64,000 bases of DNA from Streptococcus mitis (GCF_009496285.1 NZ_WIJK01000002.1:1-64000), one strand, 5' to 3'; positions 49,607 through 59,637 are shown, numbered from the stretch's first letter. The notes: generated by a model from the letters alone, not told the origin. Made by a program: numbers and translations.

Positions 49607-51580
49607 ATGAAAAAAAATGAAATAAATCCCTTTTTTATGTATCTGATTGCTATGGTAACCTTTACGATTATGACCATTTTGATTGTGTTAGTAAAGGATA
49701 ATCTTATCACTATAGCAAGTCTATTTTTATTTATTGTATTCTATGTTTTGCTATTTAATTTCCAGAAAAAATATTACAAAAAAACAGATATCGAGCAAAT
49801 CCAGTATGTCAATCATCAGGCTACGGATAGTTTGAGTGCCCTCCTAGAGCAAATGCCTGTCGGGGTTGTTAAATTAAATATGAACAGCAGTGAGATTGAA
49901 TGGTTCAATCCCTATGCGGAGTTAATTTTGACAACCGAGGATGGAGAAATTGATTTTCCTCAATTTCAAAAGATTTTAAAGAGTTCGATTTCTACTCCAG
50001 GGGCTTATGCCATTGTTGGGGAGAAACGTTATGCAGTGCATTTGGATAGAAATTCGGGTGTCTTATACTTTTTTGATGTTTCTGGTGAGTATGAGGCGAC
50101 TGCTGAATTGGTAACAAGTCGTCCTGTAATTGGAATTATCTCAGTTGATAACTATGATGATTTGGAAAATGAAACGTCTGAATCAGATATTAGTCATATC
50201 AATAGTTTTGTTGCAAATTTTGTTTCAGAATTTAGTACGAAATATGCTATGTTTTCGCGTAGAGTGAGTATGGATCGTTTCTATTTATTTACGGACTATA
50301 CCGTACTTGATCACTTGATGCAGGATAAATTTTCTGTGATTGATACCTTTCGTGAGGAAGCTAAGCAACGGAATTTACCTCTGACAATGAGTATGGGCTT
50401 CTCTTATGGTGATGGGAATCATGACCAGATTGGGAAGGTTGCTCTTCTCAATCTCAACTTAGCAGAAGTTCGTGGTGGTGACCAAGTAGTTGTAAAAGAG
50501 AATGATGAAACCAAAAATCCAATCTACTTTGGAGGCGGTTCAGCAGCATCAGTTAAACGTACTCGGACACGAACTCGTGCCATGATGACGGCTATCTCAG
50601 ACAAACTTAAAAGTGTCGATCGAGTTTTTGTGGTTGGTCATAAGAATCTGGATATGGATGCTCTTGGCTCAGCGGTTGGGATGCAGTTGTTTTCGAGTAA
50701 TGTACTGGAAGATAGTTATGTGGTTTATGATCCTACGCAGATGTCTCCAGACATCGCTCGAGCTATCAACTATTTGGAAGAGGAGGGTGTTTCAAAACTT
50801 CTTCCTTTAGGCCAGGCTATGACAATGGTTACCAAACGTTCCTTGCTTGTGATGGTTGACCATTCCAAGACGGCTTTGACCTTATCTAAAGAGTTTTATG
50901 ACTTGTTTACACAGACAATCGTCATTGACCATCACCGTCGGGACCAAGATTTTCCAGATAATGCAGTCATTACTTATATAGAAAGTGGAGCTAGCAGTGC
51001 CAGTGAGCTGGTGACGGAGTTGATTCAATTTCAAAATTCTAAGAAAACACGTTTGAGTCGTATTCAGGCTAGTATTCTTATGGGTGGAATGATGTTGGAT
51101 ACAAAGAATTTCACCTCTCGCGTAACAAGTCGTACCTTTGATGTAGCAAGCTATCTCAGAACAAGAGGCAGTGATAGTATTGTGATTCAGGAGGTTGCGG
51201 CAACGGATTTTGAAGAATATCGTTTGGTAAATGAGTTAATTTTACAAGGGCAAATGGTACAGCCATCAATTTTGGTTGCTCAAGCTTTAGAGGATAAAGA
51301 GTACGATACCGTAGTTATCAGTAAAGCTGCTGATGCTATGCTTGCCATGTCTGGTATAGAAGCCAGCTTTGTACTTGCTAAGAATAGTCAAGGAGCAATC
51401 TCTATTTCTGCCCGAAGTAGAAGTAAGATTAATGTCCAGCGAATTATGGAAATGTTAGGTGGCGGTGGTCACTTTAACTTAGCTGCAGCGCGGTTGACAG
51501 ATATGAGCCTGCAAGAAGCAGGAGACAAACTGAAAACAGTTATTTTTAATGAAACAAAAGAAAAGGAGTCAGAAGAATGA
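49607..51580 (+). CDS. gdpP: Cyclic-di-AMP phosphodiesterase GdpP
   Basis: Membrane enzyme that hydrolyses c-di-AMP. Two N-terminal membrane helices (about 8-50) are followed by a PAS-like domain and a degenerate GGDEF domain. A catalytic DHH domain ([24 protein letters not shown]) and DHHA1 domain ([10 protein letters not shown]) follow. I prefer the ATG at 49607, which has AGAGG upstream and gives 657 aa. The ATG at 49589 directly abuts the TATAAT promoter box. It overlaps rplI by 4 bases. Confidence 0.95.
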   Translation: MKKNEINPFFMYLIAMVTFTIMTILIVLVKDNLITIASLFLFIVFYVLLFNFQKKYYKKTDIEQIQYVNHQATDSLSALLEQMPVGVVKLNMNSSEIEWFNPYAELILTTEDGEIDFPQFQKILKSSISTPGAYAIVGEKRYAVHLDRNSGVLYFFDVSGEYEATAELVTSRPVIGIISVDNYDDLENETSESDISHINSFVANFVSEFSTKYAMFSRRVSMDRFYLFTDYTVLDHLMQDKFSVIDTFREEAKQRNLPLTMSMGFSYGDGNHDQIGKVALLNLNLAEVRGGDQVVVKENDETKNPIYFGGGSAASVKRTRTRTRAMMTAISDKLKSVDRVFVVGHKNLDMDALGSAVGMQLFSSNVLEDSYVVYDPTQMSPDIARAINYLEEEGVSKLLPLGQAMTMVTKRSLLVMVDHSKTALTLSKEFYDLFTQTIVIDHHRRDQDFPDNAVITYIESGASSASELVTELIQFQNSKKTRLSRIQASILMGGMMLDTKNFTSRVTSRTFDVASYLRTRGSDSIVIQEVAATDFEEYRLVNELILQGQMVQPSILVAQALEDKEYDTVVISKAADAMLAMSGIEASFVLAKNSQGAISISARSRSKINVQRIMEMLGGGGHFNLAAARLTDMSLQEAGDKLKTVIFNETKEKESEE

Positions 51581-52029
51581 AAGTAATCTTTTTAGCAGAT
51601 GTTAAAGGTAAAGGAAAAAAAGGTGAAATTAAAGAAGTGCCAACTGGATATGCACAAAACTTTTTAATTAAGAAAAACCTTGCTAAGGAAGCGACAGCTC
51701 AAGCTATTGGTGAGTTGCGTGGTAAGCAAAAATCAGAAGAAAAAGCACATGCAGAGATGCTTGCAGAAGCTAAGGAAATTAAAGCGAAACTGGAAGCAGA
51801 GGAAACCATCGTTGAGTTTGTTGAAAAAGTTGGTCCAGATGGACGTACATTTGGATCTATTACCAACAAGAAAATTGCAGAAGAATTGCAAAAACAATTT
51901 GGTATTAAAATTGATAAACGCCACATTCAAGTTCAATCACCAATCCGAGCAGTTGGTTTGATTGATGTTCCAGTTAAGATTTATCAAGATGTAACAAGTG
52001 TAATCAATCTCCGTGTCAAGGAAGCTTAA
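51577..52029 (+). CDS. rplI: 50S ribosomal protein L9
   Basis: A 150-aa two-domain L9. The N-terminal [21 protein letters not shown] domain with its conserved glycines, a long connecting helix (about 41-75) and a C-terminal domain are complete. It is translationally coupled to gdpP and followed by dnaB. Confidence 0.98.
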   Translation: MKVIFLADVKGKGKKGEIKEVPTGYAQNFLIKKNLAKEATAQAIGELRGKQKSEEKAHAEMLAEAKEIKAKLEAEETIVEFVEKVGPDGRTFGSITNKKIAEELQKQFGIKIDKRHIQVQSPIRAVGLIDVPVKIYQDVTSVINLRVKEA

Positions 52030-52056
52030 TTTACGATTGGTTGACAATATTGTAAA
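52030..52056 (+). promoter_or_regulatory. Variant TTTACA/TGTAAA triple motif before dnaB
   Basis: TTTACG (52030), TTGACA (52041) and TGTAAA (52051) stand 11 and 10 bases apart in the 42-base rplI-dnaB gap. Two hexamers differ by one base from the form seen elsewhere in the window. Confidence 0.3.
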
Positions 52057-52071
52057 AGGAAGGAAAGTCTG

Positions 52072-53430
52072 ATGGCAGAAGTTGAAGAACTGCGTGTTCA
52101 GCCTCAAGATATTCTAGCAGAACAATCTGTTTTAGGAGCTATTTTTATTGATGAGACTAAACTCGTTTTTGTCCGAGAATATATCGATTCACAGGACTTC
52201 TTTAAGTATGCTCACCGTTTGATTTTTCAAGCTATGGTTGACTTATCTGATCGTGGAGATGCTATTGACGCAACCACAGTTCGGACGATACTAGATAGCC
52301 AGGGTGATTTACAAACTATCGGAGGCTTGTCTTATCTGGTTGAGATTGTCAATTCAGTGCCGACCTCTGCCAATGCGGAATACTATGCTAAAATTGTAGC
52401 AGAAAAGGCTATGCTTCGACGCCTAATCGCTAAGTTGACAGAGTCTGTAAACCTAGCCTATGAAGCTTCTCAGCCTGCTGACGAAATTATTGCTCGTGCA
52501 GAAAAAGGTTTGATTGATGTTAGTGAGAATGCTAATCGAAATGGCTTTAAAAATATTCGCGATGTATTGAATATCAACTTTGGGAATTTAGAAGCTCGTT
52601 CTCAACAGACTTCGGATATCACGGGTATTGCGACAGGTTATCGAGATTTAGATCACATGACGACAGGTCTGCATGAGGAAGAATTGATTATTTTGGCAGC
52701 TCGTCCTGCGGTTGGTAAGACAGCCTTTGCTTTGAATATTGCGCAAAATATCGGAACCAAACTAGACAAGACAGTTGCTATTTTCTCTCTGGAAATGGGT
52801 GCTGAAAGTTTGGTCGATCGTATGTTGGCTGCGGAAGGATTGGTAGAGTCGCATTCTATCCGTACAGGGCAATTGACTGAGGAAGAATGGCGCAAGTATA
52901 CGATTGCTCAGGGTAATCTGGCTAATGCAAGTATCTACATTGATGATACACCAGGGATTCGGATCACAGAAATTCGCTCTCGTTCCCGTAAACTGGCTCA
53001 GGAAACAGGTAATCTAGGCTTGATTTTGATTGACTATCTTCAACTTATCACAGGGACTGGTCGAGAAAATCGTCAACAAGAAGTATCTGAGATTTCCCGT
53101 CAGTTGAAAATCTTAGCGAAAGAACTCAAAGTTCCAGTTATAGCTCTTAGTCAGCTTTCTCGTGGTGTAGAGCAACGCCAAGATAAGAGACCAGTTTTGT
53201 CTGATATTCGTGAATCTGGATCTATTGAGCAGGATGCTGATATCGTAGCTTTTCTCTATCGTGATGACTATTATGAGCGCGGTGGTGAAGAAGAGGAAGG
53301 AATCCCAAATAATAAGGTCGAAGTGATTATCGAGAAAAACCGTAGCGGTGCACGTGGAACGGTAGAATTGATTTTCCAAAAAGAATATAATAAATTTTCA
53401 AGTATTTCGAAGATGGAGGAACCAAGATGA
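52072..53430 (+). CDS. dnaB: Replicative DNA helicase DnaB (DnaC in Firmicute naming)
   Basis: A 452-aa hexameric helicase that unwinds the fork. The N-terminal primase-interacting domain starts with RVQPQDILAEQSVLGA. The RecA-like ATPase has Walker A ARPAVGKTAFAL near residue 216, Walker B LILIDYLQL and DnaB motif H4 SRQLKILAKELKVPV. It overlaps veg by 4 bases. Confidence 0.97.
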   Translation: MAEVEELRVQPQDILAEQSVLGAIFIDETKLVFVREYIDSQDFFKYAHRLIFQAMVDLSDRGDAIDATTVRTILDSQGDLQTIGGLSYLVEIVNSVPTSANAEYYAKIVAEKAMLRRLIAKLTESVNLAYEASQPADEIIARAEKGLIDVSENANRNGFKNIRDVLNINFGNLEARSQQTSDITGIATGYRDLDHMTTGLHEEELIILAARPAVGKTAFALNIAQNIGTKLDKTVAIFSLEMGAESLVDRMLAAEGLVESHSIRTGQLTEEEWRKYTIAQGNLANASIYIDDTPGIRITEIRSRSRKLAQETGNLGLILIDYLQLITGTGRENRQQEVSEISRQLKILAKELKVPVIALSQLSRGVEQRQDKRPVLSDIRESGSIEQDADIVAFLYRDDYYERGGEEEEGIPNNKVEVIIEKNRSGARGTVELIFQKEYNKFSSISKMEEPR

Positions 53431-53693
53431 CAGACGCATTTACAGATGTGGCTAAAATGAAAAAGATCAAAGAAGAAATTAAGGCGCATGAGGGACAAGT
53501 GGTGGAAATGACATTAGAAAATGGTCGTAAACGCCAAAAAAATCGTTTAGGAAAACTAATTGAGGTTTATCCTTCGCTCTTCATCGTTGAGTTTGGAAAT
53601 GTTGAAGGAGACAAGCAAGCTAATGTCTATGTTGAATCTTTCACATATTCAGATATTTTAACGGAAAAGAATTTAATTCACTATTTGGATTAA
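53427..53693 (+). CDS. Veg family protein
   Basis: An 88-aa protein whose core (IKAHEGQVVEMTLENGRKRQ) is typical of Veg, a small conserved Firmicute protein linked in Bacillus to biofilm gene control. Its start overlaps the dnaB stop by 4 bases, and a terminator follows. Function in streptococci unknown. Confidence 0.92.
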   Translation: MTDAFTDVAKMKKIKEEIKAHEGQVVEMTLENGRKRQKNRLGKLIEVYPSLFIVEFGNVEGDKQANVYVESFTYSDILTEKNLIHYLD

Positions 53694-53701
53694 GGATAAT
53701 C

Positions 53702-53734
53702 GTGAAAGTGAGAAGATTTCTCACTTTTTTCATT
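53702..53734 (+). terminator. Terminator after veg
   Basis: The arms GAAAGTGAGAA and TTCTCACTTT with a GAT loop are followed by T's. Confidence 0.88.
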
Positions 53735-53738
53735 TTCT

Positions 53739-53746
53739 TTCGAATG
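53739..53746 (+). promoter_or_regulatory. Possible degenerate cin-box before cbpD
   Basis: TTCGAATG agrees with the combox TACGAATA at 6 of 8 positions and lies 49 bases before the cbpD ATG. cbpD is a late competence gene in pneumococcus, which favours a sigma-X promoter here, but the match is weak. Confidence 0.4.
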
Positions 53747-53794
53747 ATATAGATGAGGTTAACCTCAAAAATCTAACTATTTGAAGGAGAATGC

Positions 53795-54988
53795 ATGATA
53801 TTTACTAAAGCAGGACATAAAAAGGGAACTTTTCTCAGAAAGACAGCTGTAGGCTCAGCTTCACTAGTTTTAGCAGGTATTTTTTTATTTAGTGGAGGAA
53901 CTGTTCATGCCAACCAGGCAAACAATGGATCACAGGCGCGTGGAGATGATTATCCCTATTATTATAAAAATGGGAGTCAGGAGATTGATAAATGGCGCAT
54001 GTATTCTCGTCAGTGTACTTCTTTTGCAGCCTTTCGTTTGAGTAATGTCAATGGTTTTGAAATTCCGGCGGCTTATGGAAATGCTAATGAATGGGGATAT
54101 CGTGCTAAACGAGAAGGTTATCGCGTAGATCAGCGCCCAGCAATTGGTTCTATCGCTTGGGATACGAGTGGACAGTATGGTCATGTCGCTTGGGTATCCA
54201 ATGTTTTTGGTGATATGATTGAAATTGAAGAATACAATTATGGAGTCAGAGAAAGGTACAATCGACGAACGGTAAAGGCGAGTTCTATGACTGGATTCAT
54301 TCATTTTAAAGATGTGGGGAACGCTAGCTCAGGAAATTATCAGTTATCACTCGTATCTAGTGGGACACATATTTTTACAGAAAAAGCAGCCATTATGGAT
54401 CAGCCATCACTCACGGCTACTATTATTGATTACTATGAACCTGGAGAGAGTGTTCATTATGACCAGACTCTTGAAAAAGAAGGCTACAAATGGATTAGTT
54501 ATATTTCACGAAGTGGAAACAGACGCTATATTCCCTTGACTAAAACAAGTAGCTCTAAAAATGGTTGGGAAAAAGAAGGAACTGTTTGGTATTATTATGA
54601 AAATGGTCAGAAAGCAGTTGGTTGGAAGAAGATTAATGGGAACTGGTATCATTTGCAAGCTGATGGTACAATGACGACAGGCTGGTTAAAAGATGGATCT
54701 ACTTGGTATTACTTGAAGTCGTCTGGCGAAATGCAGACAGGTTGGTTAAAAGATGGATCTACTTGGTATTATTTGAACTCGTCTGGTGCAATGCAGACAG
54801 GCTGGTTAAAGGATAATGGAACATGGTACTATCTTGAAAGCTCAGGTGCTATGAAGGCTAGCCAGTGGTTTCAGGTTTCAGGGAAATATTACTATGTGAA
54901 TGCATCGGGAGCTTTAGCAGTCAATACGACTATCGATGGTTTCCAAGTTGATAGCAGTGGTGCACGAGTAGAAAATCCAGCATCATAA
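53795..54988 (+). CDS. cbpD: Choline-binding murein hydrolase CbpD (CHAP-SH3b-CBD)
   Basis: Competence-induced fratricide hydrolase that lyses non-competent neighbours. A signal peptide (about 1-40, ending VHA) precedes a CHAP domain (catalytic Cys in SRQCTSFAA, His in QYGHVAWVS, about 45-170). One SH3b domain (about 180-250) and choline-binding Gly-Trp repeats (about 263-390) follow. Pneumococcal CbpD has two SH3b domains, so this 397-aa form appears shortened by one. The choline repeats contain a 60-base tandem duplication. It is in the same place after veg as in pneumococcus. Confidence 0.9.
   Translation: MIFTKAGHKKGTFLRKTAVGSASLVLAGIFLFSGGTVHANQANNGSQARGDDYPYYYKNGSQEIDKWRMYSRQCTSFAAFRLSNVNGFEIPAAYGNANEWGYRAKREGYRVDQRPAIGSIAWDTSGQYGHVAWVSNVFGDMIEIEEYNYGVRERYNRRTVKASSMTGFIHFKDVGNASSGNYQLSLVSSGTHIFTEKAAIMDQPSLTATIIDYYEPGESVHYDQTLEKEGYKWISYISRSGNRRYIPLTKTSSSKNGWEKEGTVWYYYENGQKAVGWKKINGNWYHLQADGTMTTGWLKDGSTWYYLKSSGEMQTGWLKDGSTWYYLNSSGAMQTGWLKDNGTWYYLESSGAMKASQWFQVSGKYYYVNASGALAVNTTIDGFQVDSSGARVENPAS
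54677..54856 (+). repeat. Three 60-base tandem units in the cbpD choline-binding region
   Basis: Units 54677-54736 and 54737-54796 are nearly identical in DNA; 54797-54856 is the same 20-codon frame with more changes. Each unit encodes one choline-binding repeat starting TGWLKD. Confidence 0.92.
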
Positions 54989-55040
54989 GTGTTATTCAGT
55001 ATTTGGGCTCTTCCTAATGGTATTTTTCCCTGCTTTCCTT

Positions 55041-55046
55041 TATAAT
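55041..55046 (+). promoter_or_regulatory. -10 element of polA (leaderless start)
   Basis: TATAAT ends 6 bases before the polA ATG at 55053, so transcription should start at or next to the start codon. No good -35 box and no ribosome site are visible. Confidence 0.55.
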
Positions 55047-55052
55047 GGGTGT

Positions 55053-57686
55053 ATGGACAAGAAAAAATTATTACTAATTGACGGATCTTCAGTTGCTTTT
55101 CGGGCATTCTTTGCACTTTACCAGCAACTGGATCGTTTTAAAAATGACAATGGACTACATACCAATGCAATCTACGGTTTTCATTTGATGCTAAATCACC
55201 TGTTGGAGCGTGTTCAACCGAGTCATATCTTGGTTGCTTTTGATGCGGGTAAAACGACTTTCCGTACAGAGATGTATGCTGATTATAAGGGTGGTCGTGC
55301 CAAGACTCCGGATGAGTTTCGTGAGCAATTTCCTTTTATTCGTGAGTTGCTAGACCATCTTGGAATTCGCCATTATGAGTTAGCTCAGTATGAGGCAGAT
55401 GACATAATCGGTACTCTAGGTCGCTTGGCTGAGAAGGATGCTTTTGATGTAACTATCGTCAGTGGAGACAAGGACTTGATCCAGTTGACAGATGAACATA
55501 CAGTGGTTGAGATTTCCAAGAAAGGTGTAGCTGAGTTCGAAGCATTTACACCAGAATATCTCATGGAAAAGATGGGCATCACACCAGCTCAGTTCATTGA
55601 TCTTAAAGCCCTCATGGGAGATAAGTCGGATAATATCCCTGGTGTAACTAAGATTGGTGAAAAGACGGGTATCAAGCTATTGTTAGAACATGGCTCGCTT
55701 GAAGGTATTTATGAAAATATTGATGAGATGAAGGCATCGAAGATGAAGGAAAATCTCATCAATGATAAGGAGCAAGCCTTCCTATCTAAAACACTGGCGA
55801 CGATTGACACGAAAGCGCCGATTGAGATTGGACTGGATGATTTGGTTTATAGCGGTCCAGATGTGGAAAGCCTTGGGAAATTCTACGATGAGATGGGTTT
55901 CAAACAGCTTAAGCAGGCTTTAAATGTATCATCTGCTGATGTGGCTGAGAGATTGGACTTTACTATGGTTGACCAAGTCAGTCAAGATATGCTGAGTGAA
56001 GACTCCATCTTCCACTTAGAACTTTTTGGTGAAAATTACCATACAGATGACTTGATTGGTTTTGCCTGGTCATGCGGAGACAAGCTCTATGCTACAGATA
56101 AGCTGGAACTTCTGCAGGATCCTATTCTTAAGGATTTTCTAGAAAAAACAGCTCTGAAAGTGTATGATTTTAAGAAAGCAAAAGTCCTCTTAAATCGCTT
56201 TGGTTTGGACTTGCAGGCTCCTGCTTTTGACAGCCGCTTAGCAAAATATCTCCTATCAACAGTCGAGAATAATGAAATTTCAACCATTGCTAGTCTCTAT
56301 GGCCAAACTTACCTAGCCGATGATGAAACCTTCTACGGTAAAGGTGTCAAAAAAGCTATCCCAGAGCGAGAGAAACTCTTGGAATACTTGGCTCGTAAGG
56401 TTGCTGTATTGGTTGAGACAGAGCCTGTCTTACTTGAAAAATTAAGCGAAAACGGACAACTTGACCTTCTTTATGACATGGAGCAACCTCTAGCCTTTGT
56501 CCTTGCTAAGATGGAAATAGCTGGGATCAAGGTCAAAAAAGAAACACTTCTTGAGATGCAGGCTGAAAATGAGCTGGTGATTGAAAAGCTGACGCAAGAG
56601 ATTTATGAGTTGGCTGGTGAGGAGTTTAATATCAACTCACCTAAGCAATTAGGAGAACTACTCTTTGAAAAATTGGGGCTTCCTCTCGAATACACCAAGA
56701 AAACTAAGACCGGTTACTCGACAGCAGTAGATGTCTTGGAGCGTCTAGCTCCGATTGCGCCGATTGTCAAAAAAATCCTCGATTACCGTCAGATTGCTAA
56801 GATTCAATCCACTTATGTGATTGGCTTACAGGACTGGATTTTAGCGGATGGTAAGATTCACACGCGCTATGTGCAAGATTTGACTCAGACAGGGCGTCTG
56901 TCTAGTGTAGATCCAAACTTGCAAAATATCCCTGTTCGATTGGAACAAGGGCGCCTCATTCGTAAGGCTTTTGTACCAGAGTGGGAGGATAGTGTCCTTC
57001 TCAGCTCGGATTACTCACAGATTGAATTGCGCGTTTTGGCGCATATCTCTAAGGATGAGCACTTGATTAAGGCCTTCCAAGAAGGGGCAGATATCCATAC
57101 CTCGACAGCCATGCGGGTCTTTGGAATTGAACGTCCTGAGGATGTGACGCCAAACGACCGTCGCAATGCCAAGGCTGTCAACTTTGGAGTGGTTTATGGA
57201 ATTTCAGATTTTGGTTTATCGAATAATCTAGGTATCAGCCGTAAAGAGGCTAAGGCATACATCGACACTTACTTTGAACGCTTCCCAGGTATTAAAAACT
57301 ACATGGATGAAGTGGTGCGTGAAGCGCGTGATAAGGGTTATGTAGAGACTCTCTTCAAACGTCGTCGTGAGTTGCCAGATATCAATTCGCGCAACTTTAA
57401 CATTCGTGGTTTTGCGGAACGTACAGCCATCAACTCACCTATCCAAGGATCGGCTGCAGATATTCTCAAAATCGCTATGATTCAGCTGGATAAAGCCTTG
57501 GTTGCCGGTGGTTATCAGACTAAGATGCTTCTACAAGTACACGATGAAATTGTTCTTGAAGTGCCTAAGTCAGAATTAGCTGCTATTAAAAAACTTGTTA
57601 AACAAACCATGGAAGAAGCCATTCAACTCAGTGTGCCCCTCATTGCTGATGAAAATGAAGGCGTCACTTGGTACGAAGCCAAGTAA
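55053..57686 (+). CDS. polA: DNA polymerase I
   Basis: Repair and Okazaki-fragment polymerase of 877 aa. The N-terminal 5' nuclease (1-290; LLLIDGSSVAFRAFF, YEADDIIGT, GDKSDNIPG) precedes a 3'-5' exonuclease-like domain. The metal-binding residues of that domain are not clear, as is common in Firmicutes. The polymerase domain ends the protein (DYSQIELRVLAH, RRNAKAVNFGVVYG, QVHDEIVLEV). Start at MDKKKLLL; the frame is open to 55017, but that stretch is promoter sequence. Confidence 0.97.
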   Translation: MDKKKLLLIDGSSVAFRAFFALYQQLDRFKNDNGLHTNAIYGFHLMLNHLLERVQPSHILVAFDAGKTTFRTEMYADYKGGRAKTPDEFREQFPFIRELLDHLGIRHYELAQYEADDIIGTLGRLAEKDAFDVTIVSGDKDLIQLTDEHTVVEISKKGVAEFEAFTPEYLMEKMGITPAQFIDLKALMGDKSDNIPGVTKIGEKTGIKLLLEHGSLEGIYENIDEMKASKMKENLINDKEQAFLSKTLATIDTKAPIEIGLDDLVYSGPDVESLGKFYDEMGFKQLKQALNVSSADVAERLDFTMVDQVSQDMLSEDSIFHLELFGENYHTDDLIGFAWSCGDKLYATDKLELLQDPILKDFLEKTALKVYDFKKAKVLLNRFGLDLQAPAFDSRLAKYLLSTVENNEISTIASLYGQTYLADDETFYGKGVKKAIPEREKLLEYLARKVAVLVETEPVLLEKLSENGQLDLLYDMEQPLAFVLAKMEIAGIKVKKETLLEMQAENELVIEKLTQEIYELAGEEFNINSPKQLGELLFEKLGLPLEYTKKTKTGYSTAVDVLERLAPIAPIVKKILDYRQIAKIQSTYVIGLQDWILADGKIHTRYVQDLTQTGRLSSVDPNLQNIPVRLEQGRLIRKAFVPEWEDSVLLSSDYSQIELRVLAHISKDEHLIKAFQEGADIHTSTAMRVFGIERPEDVTPNDRRNAKAVNFGVVYGISDFGLSNNLGISRKEAKAYIDTYFERFPGIKNYMDEVVREARDKGYVETLFKRRRELPDINSRNFNIRGFAERTAINSPIQGSAADILKIAMIQLDKALVAGGYQTKMLLQVHDEIVLEVPKSELAAIKKLVKQTMEEAIQLSVPLIADENEGVTWYEAK

Positions 57687-57702
57687 AAAATACATTAGTA
57701 GA

Positions 57703-57746
57703 CAAAAAAATCCCCTTGAACGTTACTGTTCAAAGGGGATTTTTGC
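57703..57746. terminator. Terminator after polA
   Basis: Long arms AAAATCCCCTTGAAC and GTTCAAAGGGGATTTT, with A and T runs outside, make a strong, probably bidirectional terminator between polA and the converging permease gene. Confidence 0.92.
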
Positions 57747-57800
57747 TGAGAAAATTTTGCAAGAAAAGATAAAAGCGATTTTATCTAACTAGTAGTAGAC

Positions 57801-59249
57801 TTACTTGATTTGTTTCTTTTGTTCTTTTTTGGCAAGTACTGGTAGAATCACACCTAATCCAATCAGAATAATTGGGGTCAAGATGTTTGTAAGAAGCGAG
57901 AATTGCCAAGCAGTTGGATTCTCAGCGTAGTTAATTTTTGGAACCATACCTAGGATACAAGCAAAGGCAGTAAAGAGGAAGCACCAAGTACCGATAATAA
58001 AGCCAAGCTTAGGATTGTTCACAAACTTGTATTCGGCATTTTTGTATGTTTTCCAAGCACGGTTGAGCATCATATAGGCAAGGAATACCCAGAGATAACG
58101 CATTGGCATTACGATCGAATTGAGGTTTGTCATCCATTTTACAAGTCCGTCAATTTCCTGAATACCAAAAATTGGGAGGATAATGATGAGACTGACAAGG
58201 ACGCCTGTAAGGAGGTAGCCGTTAATGAGGACACCTTTTTCAGTACGTTTGCGAAGCCAGCTTGGGATGTAGTCTTCATCAGCGTTATTGAGAAGGATTT
58301 GCAATGGTGCGTCAATAGAGAAGGCAAGCGCAGCGATTTGTCCGACCATGTTTGTAAGAGCGTAGATCACGACAAAGAGGTTTCCAACTCCCCAAGAATT
58401 TCCTAACATTTGGAAGGCTTGATAAGCACCATTACGCATGAGGTCTTCAGGGATGTTATTGCCATCAAATAGCATTCCCATGGCAACTGATCCGAGGATA
58501 GCAGAGAGCCCCACCATGATGGCCATGACAATCATACCTTTTGGAAATTCTTTTGCAGGGTTGCGAGTTTGATTAACATAAGGAGAAATTTTTTCACAAC
58601 CACCAACTGCAAAGACTAGTAGTGAAATCGTTGTAAAATAAGAAAAATCAAAGTTTGGAATGTAGGTGCTCAGTTGATCCATGTGCGGTGTCGCAAATTG
58701 GATGTCTGGTTTAATGAAAGGCAGACCGACAGCCAAAAGCACAAAGAGTAAAGACATAATCAACATAGCACTTCCTGCCAAGCTACCAATGACTTTTAGA
58801 GTTGCCAATCCCTTTGTAGAAAGGTAGAGGAAAAGTCCAAAGATTAGCAAGCAGAGAATAACGATCCAGTGGATGTCGATTTGTTTAAGGAATTGTCCGT
58901 TACCTTGCAAGGCCCAACCAAGCGGAATTAGAATTCCTTGAGGTTTTTGTGCGAGATAAGGGATATGCACAACCCAGTAGGTCCAAGCAGCAAAGTAGGC
59001 GAGACGTTTGGTTGATGTTTTTTCAACCCAGTCACTAACACCGCTTCCGCTCTCCTTAAAGGTAGAACCTAATTGTCCAACGATGAGGGAATAGGGGATA
59101 AAGTAGAGTGCGAGGATTAGAACCCAAGATACGACGACTGAAATTCCCTGTTGAGAATAGTTGTTGACGACGTTTCCTAGCCCCCAAACCATGTTGAAGG
59201 CAATCAGAGAAACCATCAGCCAATTAAGTTGGTGTTGATCTTTTTTCAT
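57801..59249 (-). CDS. APC-family amino-acid permease (YjeM-like)
   Basis: A 482-aa membrane protein with about twelve helices, of the glutamate/GABA antiporter-like group of the amino acid-polyamine-organocation superfamily. Helix 1 carries the GLGNVV unwound segment (FNMVWGLGNVVNN), and the protein ends in a basic EQKKQIK tail. No decarboxylase gene accompanies it. The substrate cannot be named from sequence. Confidence 0.85.
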   Translation of the reverse strand: MKKDQHQLNWLMVSLIAFNMVWGLGNVVNNYSQQGISVVVSWVLILALYFIPYSLIVGQLGSTFKESGSGVSDWVEKTSTKRLAYFAAWTYWVVHIPYLAQKPQGILIPLGWALQGNGQFLKQIDIHWIVILCLLIFGLFLYLSTKGLATLKVIGSLAGSAMLIMSLLFVLLAVGLPFIKPDIQFATPHMDQLSTYIPNFDFSYFTTISLLVFAVGGCEKISPYVNQTRNPAKEFPKGMIVMAIMVGLSAILGSVAMGMLFDGNNIPEDLMRNGAYQAFQMLGNSWGVGNLFVVIYALTNMVGQIAALAFSIDAPLQILLNNADEDYIPSWLRKRTEKGVLINGYLLTGVLVSLIIILPIFGIQEIDGLVKWMTNLNSIVMPMRYLWVFLAYMMLNRAWKTYKNAEYKFVNNPKLGFIIGTWCFLFTAFACILGMVPKINYAENPTAWQFSLLTNILTPIILIGLGVILPVLAKKEQKKQIK

Positions 59250-59368
59250 AATGTCTCCTTTTCTATTAATTTCAGTATATCATGTTTTTTTGAAAGCGCC
59301 TAACAAAATCCGAAATTTCCTATAAAAAATGTAGGGGGAATTTATCAGCTGGAGTTTGTACTTGAGTA

Positions 59369-59400
59369 AAAGTTATACACAATCTGTGGATAACTTTGTG
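59369..59400. repeat. 32-base repeat copy 1 with inverted DnaA-box pair
   Basis: Contains TTATACACA (59373-59381) and TGTGGATAA (59385-59393) with a 3-base ATC spacer, extended by AAAG/CTTT to 13-base arms. Identical to the copy at 59588. Confidence 0.85.
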
Positions 59401-59587
59401 AAATAAAAAATTGTTTTCCAAATGTTAGTTTAGAAAAAAGAGATAGAATGTATGAGTTGGGTACTAAGCTAGTCGGTTATAAAGACTGATAGAACAGGAT
59501 ATTGAGGGTGTTTTTACTTTAGGATGTCAAAAAAATGGTTGAGAGAAATCGTTTGGAAGTATATGAAATTAATTTGAAAGTTGATTG
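59401..59587. other. Spacer between the two DnaA-box repeats
   Basis: About 190 bases, AT-rich, with no ORF and no recognised element. Together with its flanks it forms the 426-base gap between the permease and GH92 genes. Confidence 0.5.
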
Positions 59588-59619
59588 AAAGTTATACACA
59601 ATCTGTGGATAACTTTGTG
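59588..59619. repeat. 32-base repeat copy 2 with inverted DnaA-box pair
   Basis: Perfect copy of 59369-59400: TTATACACA (59592-59600) and TGTGGATAA (59604-59612) around a 3-base spacer. Confidence 0.85.
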
Positions 59620-59637
59620 GAGGATTTGGTATAAATC

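Noticed and set aside
59290..59306. cre-like sequence before the permease gene
   Set aside because: TGAAAGCGCCTAACA resembles a CcpA site, but the spacing is off by one base and the right half does not fit.
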